A DNA stretch of 10,633 bases, taken from the NCBI GenBank assembly GCA_003153055.1, contig PMBV01000505.1, positions 345 through 10,977 of the forward strand. The letters are read 5' to 3'. Every line of letters starts with the position of its first letter. Positions within the stretch are counted from its first letter, which is position 1. Of this stretch, positions 5,613 to 10,633 are shown piece after piece. The notes under the pieces were generated by a model that searched no databases, was not told the origin of the DNA, and saw only the letters and a program-made list of their open reading frames with translations. Made by a program: the position numbers and the translations under genes. This DNA comes from Myxococcales bacterium. Lineage in GTDB: Bacteria; Myxococcota; Myxococcia; Myxococcales; Myxococcaceae.

Positions 5613-8600
5613 ATGCCGAACCTCATCCCAGCACAGAGCATCAACCTCCGGGTCCCGACCCCCGTGGCGAGCGCCAACCTCGCGATCACCAGTAGCCATG
5701 GCTGGTCCTTCTCGCCCGACTGGAATGGCTGGCAGTTCGTCGTGCCCGGCGCGGCCGTGAACCTCTCGCTCACGCTCCCCAAACCGCAGGCCGTCCAGTT
5801 GAGCTTCGTCATGTGCTGCATGGCCTATCAGGGGCACACGAACAACCCAGTGACGCTACGTGTGAACGGATGGACGCTGTTCGCGGCCTTCGAGCCGCAC
5901 CGGCAGAGTTTCGTGCAGTTCACCTTCTACGTGCCGGCGCACTGGCTCGTCGCAGGCGCCAACAGCCTGGTCCTGAGCCTCGACGGGAATTCCACGACAC
6001 GGGCGACCTTCTGGTCGTTCAACGTCGCAGGTATCGTCACTCAGACCACGCAGGCCACGAGCATCAGCTTCGAGACGCCCAACCCTGGCGCGACCGACAT
6101 CATGTCGGTCCCACTCTACGCGGGATGCCAGTACGACTCCCGATACAACGCGTGGCAGATCTCCGTGCGGGGCGGCTACATGAAGTTCAACCTCTACCTC
6201 GACCAGCCACGGCTGATCGCGATCACGATGAACTTTTGTTCGATGATGTCGGGTGGAGGGACGAACAACCCCTTCTCGATCACGGTCAACGGCCAGAACC
6301 TGCTCGTCAACTATGATCCACACAACGTTGGGTTCCACGACGAGCAGTGGCTCGTTCCCGCCAATTGGATGGTCACTGGCAACAACACGATCGTTCTCAC
6401 TCTGTCGGGATCAGCGACGACGGCGGTGGATTTCAAGCGCTTCGGCGCAGCGGCTCAGGTGCTGCCCGCACAAATCACTCCGGTGACGCTGGCGCACGAG
6501 AACGGTCGGCTGATTGCGTCCTGGACGACGATGCCGAACGCCACGAGCTACGAGATCGCCTTCTATCGCGGCGCCGACCACACGAAGCCGGTGTTCTCGA
6601 CGACCGGTTTCCTGGGCCTCGGCGTCGTGCTCCCCTATGAGGCGATCCCGGGTGACTATGCGGTTCGCGTGCGGCCATGGACCGACAATGTCACCGGCGC
6701 GTGGACTGACTTCGTCACAATCACGCTGGCCAAAGCGATCTTCTTCCTGTCCTCGTCCGGACAGCAGAACCCCGGGCTGGCCCGCCTCGCGCTCGAGGAC
6801 CTCGGCGTGGTCATCTACGGGAACGCCGACAACCTCCACTTCGAGGGGCTTGCCGACACGGTTCAGATCGCGCAAGCGGGTACCCTCGGATACGTGTCGG
6901 CCGCGTACGCGACCGCCCTGACGCCGGCACAGATCGCCTCGCTCCCCACGAACCAGCAGCCGATCGCCAATCAGTGGAACTACTACTACTCGCCCGCCTA
7001 TCAGGCCATCCTCGCGGACACGACCAACCAGAACAAGAGCTGGGGCGACAAGCTGATCGATTCACCCCCCATCGCGCAGACGGTACTGCCCAGCATGCTT
7101 CGGGCGGTCATCGAACCCGAACGCGACGCGAGCGCCGAGGGAGAAGCCGCCGGCCCCATGTCGCCAGAGACGAGGGCTGAGCTCGTCTCGGAGCTCAAAA
7201 CGCTTCTAGGCGACTCCTCGGCGGCGCACCGCCTCGCCCAGTCGTTCGTGTCGCTTCCAGCGGAGACACGCAAGCGCCTCCTGGTCGCCGAGCTCCGGCC
7301 ACATCTGCTGGCACTGCTCGACGCCACGCCGAAGGTCGCCATGCGGGGCACGGTCGCCGTGGGGGTGATCGTGGTGCAGTCGTCGCGCGACGTCGGCGGC
7401 ACGCCCGCCGGATGGAAGGTGAAGGCCGCTGTCGCCGCCGGCGCGAGAGCCATCACCATCGATTCAGGAACGAACGACCCTCAACCTGGCGATCGTCTTT
7501 CGATTGGTGCATATGAGTTCGGCGTGGCGGCATGGGATCCGACCACCACGACGTTGACCGCCGACACGGCGGCGCCCGCGGCGATCCCTGTGGGCACCGC
7601 CGTCACGACAGTCGCGGCGCCGCGCAAGGGACCCCAGTTTTCGCCAGCAGATCGCAATGTCGCGGTGCAGAAAGCGGCGGACGCGTTCCAGCGCATCCAG
7701 AACGACGCGCCGGAGTTCAGACCGAACAATTGGGAGACCGCTCAGGACGTCGCGGACGGCGCCAAAGTCTTTCAGGTGACCGGTGGACAGACCTTCCCGC
7801 GTGGCGGTGACACCTTCATGCTCCCAGGAAGCGCGACCAACTACAACATCACGCAGTATGACATCGGCACCTCGACCGTTCACACGCGCGACGCCCTTCC
7901 CGCCGTGGCCGCGGGAACCCGACTCACCTTCTCCGACGCCCAAGACCTTCGGATGGTCGTGCAACCGTACGATGCCGCTATCGACGTTGGGTACGACTAC
8001 AACCCGAACGACGACGCCAACGAGGGCGACAGCTACTGGGTACTTCCCGCGGTCGCCACGGTACGGATCGGCGAGCAGAGCTTCCCGGCCACGTGGGCCG
8101 GGCTCGAAGCCATGCGTCAGGCGTTGCAGACAAGCACCGGCGCAGGCGGGGCGCTGCTGGTCTTCATGTCGAACTTCCCCACGAACTGGTTCGCGTTCGC
8201 GCAGAAGGCGCAGCAGCTCGCGGTGCTATCGCGAAGCTTGAGGACCTTCAAGACGGCCTACAGCGCCGCTGTCGGGGGGCAGCTCGACAGCCGCGATCAG
8301 GCGTCGGTCCGGAACTGGCTCAACGCCGGCGGGCTCGGCACCGACCGCAGCATCCCGGCCAATGAACCGCTTGCGATAACCGTGCAAGAGGCGGGGCGCC
8401 GGTGGAGCATCGCCACCAAGGTCGAGGAGAGAACAAGTCATGAGCTTATGCAGAGAACATTTCTCGTGCTCGCCGTAGGCTTACCGAATCCGAACACCTT
8501 CGCCGTGTTCCATGGCGAGGGCTGGGGGCTGCCACGCTGGGACCAGGTGATACGGCACGAGACGTACCACCTGTTCGACGCTCCCGACGAGTACGCGGGC

Positions 8601-9512
8601 GTCGGCACCCCGTGTTCGGATTGCGGTGGCACCTACGGTGTATACAACATTCCCAACGGGAACTGTGCCACCTGCGCCTTTCCTCTGCAGGACTGCGTGA
8701 TGGACTCATCGGACAACGTGGCGTGCGATTACACGAAGAGCATCATCGGCTGGTCAGATGTGCTCGTGGAGGTCACCACCGATCCCACCTCCCAGAACAA
8801 CAACGACCCGATGTGGGTGAAGCTCGGCGACGGGATGATGTTCCGGCTCTCCGATCCGATCATCGATGATCGTCAGCCAGGAGCGCGCGACCCGTATGCG
8901 CTCGGCTACACGCGCATCACCCGCGCCGACGTTCAGGCGATCGTGGTCGGCAACAACAACCCCGCCGAGATCCGGACGCCATGGAAGGTCAAGCGCATTC
9001 GCGTATGGGTGCAGGGGGCGCTGATCTACAATCGCGACAACCTCGGTGTAACGATCGACGCCGCGCACACATGGTGCTTCGCGCCTGGCTTCTCCGGGAA
9101 CGTGAGCGGGTACTCGGTCACAATCACCACCGGCACCAAGTGGTTCGCGGGCACCGGCGATAGCGTCTACATCACGCTCGGTGGCAAGAAGGTGATCCTC
9201 AACGAGTTCGTGGTGCTCGACGACGTCCCCTACGGCGGCTACACCGGATTTTTGGCGGGATCGGTCAAGACCACCGCGCTCTCGCCCGACGGCATCGACA
9301 TCCCGAACAATCAGACCGTCACGTTGACGAAAGAATTGGCCACACTCCTGATCGAGCCGCTGTTCGGCGGCGACGACTGGTATCCCGCGCACATCAAGAT
9401 CATCGCCCACCGCATGACCGGCGGAGACGTGGTGGTCCTCGACAAGGACATCAACACCTGGATCGGTCTCGGCAACTACAGCTGGTCGACGAAGGTCCAG
9501 AACAATCCGTGA
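5613..9512 (+). CDS. Giant multidomain zinc metallopeptidase with carbohydrate-binding-like repeats and PLAT-like C-terminus
   Basis: This 1299-residue protein has AGGGGAG (5602-5608) before its ATG. Domains in order: two tandem beta-sandwich repeats (about 13-140 and 154-281) aligning without gaps at a spacing of exactly 141 residues (W40/W181, NNP 77/218, VNG 84/225, VPA 107/248), resembling galactose-binding-like CBMs; an FnIII-like segment (about 288-372); an unassigned segment (373-490); a helical linker (about 500-570); two ~60-residue beta modules (607-667, 713-773) like those in phage structural proteins; a zincin domain (about 780-1060); and a PLAT/LH2-like domain (about 1165-1285, with GTGDSVYITLGG). 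The zinc motif is H982-E983-T-Y-H986, with Asp992 a likely third ligand in FDAPDEY. CVM at 1028-1030 is a Met-turn candidate, beside a cysteine cluster (CSDC, CATC). It resembles M64/M7-type zincins only distantly. No signal peptide is visible (MPNLIPAQSINLRV). It is in an operon with the GH18-like gene. Confidence 0.88.
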   Translation: MPNLIPAQSINLRVPTPVASANLAITSSHGWSFSPDWNGWQFVVPGAAVNLSLTLPKPQAVQLSFVMCCMAYQGHTNNPVTLRVNGWTLFAAFEPHRQSFVQFTFYVPAHWLVAGANSLVLSLDGNSTTRATFWSFNVAGIVTQTTQATSISFETPNPGATDIMSVPLYAGCQYDSRYNAWQISVRGGYMKFNLYLDQPRLIAITMNFCSMMSGGGTNNPFSITVNGQNLLVNYDPHNVGFHDEQWLVPANWMVTGNNTIVLTLSGSATTAVDFKRFGAAAQVLPAQITPVTLAHENGRLIASWTTMPNATSYEIAFYRGADHTKPVFSTTGFLGLGVVLPYEAIPGDYAVRVRPWTDNVTGAWTDFVTITLAKAIFFLSSSGQQNPGLARLALEDLGVVIYGNADNLHFEGLADTVQIAQAGTLGYVSAAYATALTPAQIASLPTNQQPIANQWNYYYSPAYQAILADTTNQNKSWGDKLIDSPPIAQTVLPSMLRAVIEPERDASAEGEAAGPMSPETRAELVSELKTLLGDSSAAHRLAQSFVSLPAETRKRLLVAELRPHLLALLDATPKVAMRGTVAVGVIVVQSSRDVGGTPAGWKVKAAVAAGARAITIDSGTNDPQPGDRLSIGAYEFGVAAWDPTTTTLTADTAAPAAIPVGTAVTTVAAPRKGPQFSPADRNVAVQKAADAFQRIQNDAPEFRPNNWETAQDVADGAKVFQVTGGQTFPRGGDTFMLPGSATNYNITQYDIGTSTVHTRDALPAVAAGTRLTFSDAQDLRMVVQPYDAAIDVGYDYNPNDDANEGDSYWVLPAVATVRIGEQSFPATWAGLEAMRQALQTSTGAGGALLVFMSNFPTNWFAFAQKAQQLAVLSRSLRTFKTAYSAAVGGQLDSRDQASVRNWLNAGGLGTDRSIPANEPLAITVQEAGRRWSIATKVEERTSHELMQRTFLVLAVGLPNPNTFAVFHGEGWGLPRWDQVIRHETYHLFDAPDEYAGVGTPCSDCGGTYGVYNIPNGNCATCAFPLQDCVMDSSDNVACDYTKSIIGWSDVLVEVTTDPTSQNNNDPMWVKLGDGMMFRLSDPIIDDRQPGARDPYALGYTRITRADVQAIVVGNNNPAEIRTPWKVKRIRVWVQGALIYNRDNLGVTIDAAHTWCFAPGFSGNVSGYSVTITTGTKWFAGTGDSVYITLGGKKVILNEFVVLDDVPYGGYTGFLAGSVKTTALSPDGIDIPNNQTVTLTKELATLLIEPLFGGDDWYPAHIKIIAHRMTGGDVVVLDKDINTWIGLGNYSWSTKVQNNP

Positions 9513-9546
9513 TTCCCTCGCTCACGACCTCCAGAGGAGTTCTCCC

Positions 9547-10464
9547 ATGTCCACGACGCGCAACACCGTGATCTACGCAAATGGCCTATTCGGGACGAAC
9601 GACCCGCCCACCAACGCGCGACAGACGGCCGAGCTGAAGCGCGCGCAGTTTGGCACCGCACTGCTCTGGACGCTGCACGTGCACGGCAATGGCGATTTTT
9701 ACTACAACGACGCCCCGATGGTGCAGCAAGGGACGTTCAACTCCGCCCTCGCCTACATGGCGCCGCTCGTGAAGGCACTGCCGGACGGTGGCGGCGTGCA
9801 TCAGGTGTACTTTGGAATCGGGAGCGGCGGCGCGGCCGACTTCGCGGCGATCAAGGAGCTCCTCGCCAGCGAGGCCGGTTCGAAGGGGCTCGTCTCGAAC
9901 TTCCAGGCGCTTCTCAGGACCATCCCTGTGGTGGGTTTCGATTTCGACCTCGAGGAGTTCCCCCTCGAGGACTACACCTCGACGATCGTGCAGCTCACGC
10001 TCCTGCTGCAGCGCCAGTTCGGAAGCGGGATCACCTACTGTCCGTACACCGAGCCCAACTTCTGGCGGGACTGCCTGGCACGCGTCTATGCTTCGGCAGG
10101 GCGGCAGCTCGTACGCTGGTACAATCTCCAATGCTACGACGGCGGGCAGTACAACTCACCGGCCGAATGGGCGGAAGGGCTCGCGAGCTCGCCGGCTCCG
10201 CTCGGGATCGCTTCGCCCGCGGCGTTCATCGTGCCGGGGTACTGGGCGCGGCACAAGACGGACGGCGGATCGTACAGCGGCGACTGTCCGGACGCCGTGC
10301 GGTCGACGTTCCAGAAGCTCTCTCGATCGTTGCCGGGAATAGACGGAGGGTTCATGTGGAACTCGGGCGACATCTTCGCGAACGAGCAGTCAGGGGCATG
10401 CGGGACGGCGCCGATGACGATCGCGGCGTACTCCACGGCGATCGTGAGCGGACTGGGAGGGTGA
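9547..10464 (+). CDS. GH18-type chitinase-like barrel protein
   Basis: This 305-residue single-domain protein has the features of a glycoside hydrolase family 18 TIM barrel. They include an early strand with HQVYFGIGSGG, the signature VGFDFDLEEF with Glu136 in the catalytic-acid position, a later NLQCYDGGQYN segment with Tyr197 in the place of the GH18 substrate tyrosine, and the last strand GGFMWNSGD with Trp271. In the DxxDxDxE motif Asp132, Asp134 and Glu136 are present, but the first Asp is Val129, so activity may be altered or low. Family members hydrolyse beta-1,4-GlcNAc polymers such as chitin or related glycans. The ATG follows AGAGGAG (9533-9539), and only 34 bases separate it from the upstream peptidase stop, so the two are co-transcribed. 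It has no signal peptide, transmembrane segment or extra chitin-binding domain. A non-catalytic lectin role is the main alternative. Confidence 0.85.
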   Translation: MSTTRNTVIYANGLFGTNDPPTNARQTAELKRAQFGTALLWTLHVHGNGDFYYNDAPMVQQGTFNSALAYMAPLVKALPDGGGVHQVYFGIGSGGAADFAAIKELLASEAGSKGLVSNFQALLRTIPVVGFDFDLEEFPLEDYTSTIVQLTLLLQRQFGSGITYCPYTEPNFWRDCLARVYASAGRQLVRWYNLQCYDGGQYNSPAEWAEGLASSPAPLGIASPAAFIVPGYWARHKTDGGSYSGDCPDAVRSTFQKLSRSLPGIDGGFMWNSGDIFANEQSGACGTAPMTIAAYSTAIVSGLGG

Positions 10465-10527
10465 CCTCCGCGCTGAAATGGGCACACGGCCCGATCGGGT
10501 CGTATCGAAAGTGCCGAGCCAACGTGC

Positions 10528-10632
10528 GTCCGTCTTGCGCTCGAGCACCTTCGCCTCCCTGCCCGGCCCCTTCCTCGGGCTCCTGCGCGAGGCCCTCCCC
10601 AACACGAGCTGTTGAATCGGGATAGGGGCTGA
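10528..10632 (+). pseudogene. IS91-like transposase, C-terminal tail remnant
   Basis: The frame ending with TGA at 10630-10632 reads LALEHLRLPARP, then APARGPPQHELL. This pattern (HLxLP followed by a proline-rich tail with PARxPP) is what I remember from the extreme C-termini of IS91-family (Y2) transposases. Only about 35 residues match. The zinc-ribbon segment (CPxCGG) and catalytic tyrosines that should lie upstream are absent, because the operon ends at 10464 only 63 bases earlier. I infer a scar of an insertion or rearrangement. The bases 10465-10527 hold nothing recognisable beyond a 10-bp palindrome. The match is short, so chance similarity is possible. Confidence 0.4.
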
Positions 10633-10633
10633 C

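Noticed and set aside
10490..10499. CCCGATCGGG palindrome as an operon terminator
   Set aside because: It has no loop and no following T-run. A 10-bp palindrome of this composition is expected by chance in such DNA.
10131..10625. Plus-strand frame overlapping the end of the GH18-like gene
   Set aside because: It is arginine-rich and motif-free, and it is out of frame with a gene carrying clear GH18 signatures.

Overview
The window is GC-rich: a sampled line in the large gene (7321-7380) is about 72% G+C. Its GC-ending codons, tightly coupled histidine kinase / NtrC-type regulator genes and truncated polysaccharide-degradation genes suggest a myxobacterium (Myxococcota) or a similar high-GC deltaproteobacterial relative. 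This assignment is inference from style; no taxonomic marker gene is present.

Left block (1-2842, + strand): the tail of one histidine kinase, a complete membrane histidine kinase and a complete sigma-54-dependent response regulator. The three are chained by two ATGA stop/start overlaps, so they form one translationally coupled signalling operon. The two kinases share a nearly identical C-terminal ATP-lid segment and look like tandem paralogues.

Middle block (2843-5612): a mosaic of broken or orphan pieces. It holds (i) a minus-strand barrel-like protein with no visible signal peptide; (ii) the C-terminal half of a GH62 alpha-L-arabinofuranosidase with its N-terminal half missing; (iii) a low-confidence minus-strand coding remnant; and (iv) a minus-strand, less GC-rich pair. 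The pair is an orphan C-terminal toxin domain of the Rhs/polymorphic type (TreTu-like ADP-ribosyltransferase) and, overlapping it by 20 bp, its presumed immunity gene. The toxin has no convincing start or Shine-Dalgarno sequence, while the immunity gene has a perfect AGGAGG. This fits a displaced toxin tip kept as a silent cassette next to an expressible immunity gene.

Right block (5613-10464, + strand): a two-gene operon. The first gene encodes a 1299-residue multidomain protein: two tandem 141-residue beta-sandwich repeats, an FnIII-like segment, two ~60-residue repeats resembling phage-structural beta modules, a zincin metallopeptidase with motif HETYHLFDAPDEY, and a C-terminal PLAT/LH2-like domain. 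The second gene, 34 bp downstream, encodes a 305-residue GH18-type (chitinase-like) barrel protein. Neither has a recognisable signal peptide. Together they look like a protease plus glycan-hydrolase (or glycan-binding) pair acting on the same target, possibly released by a non-Sec route. This is the most unusual system in the window.

Right edge (10465-10633): the only recognisable item is a short C-terminal tail resembling IS91-family transposases, consistent with a mobile-element-scarred locus.
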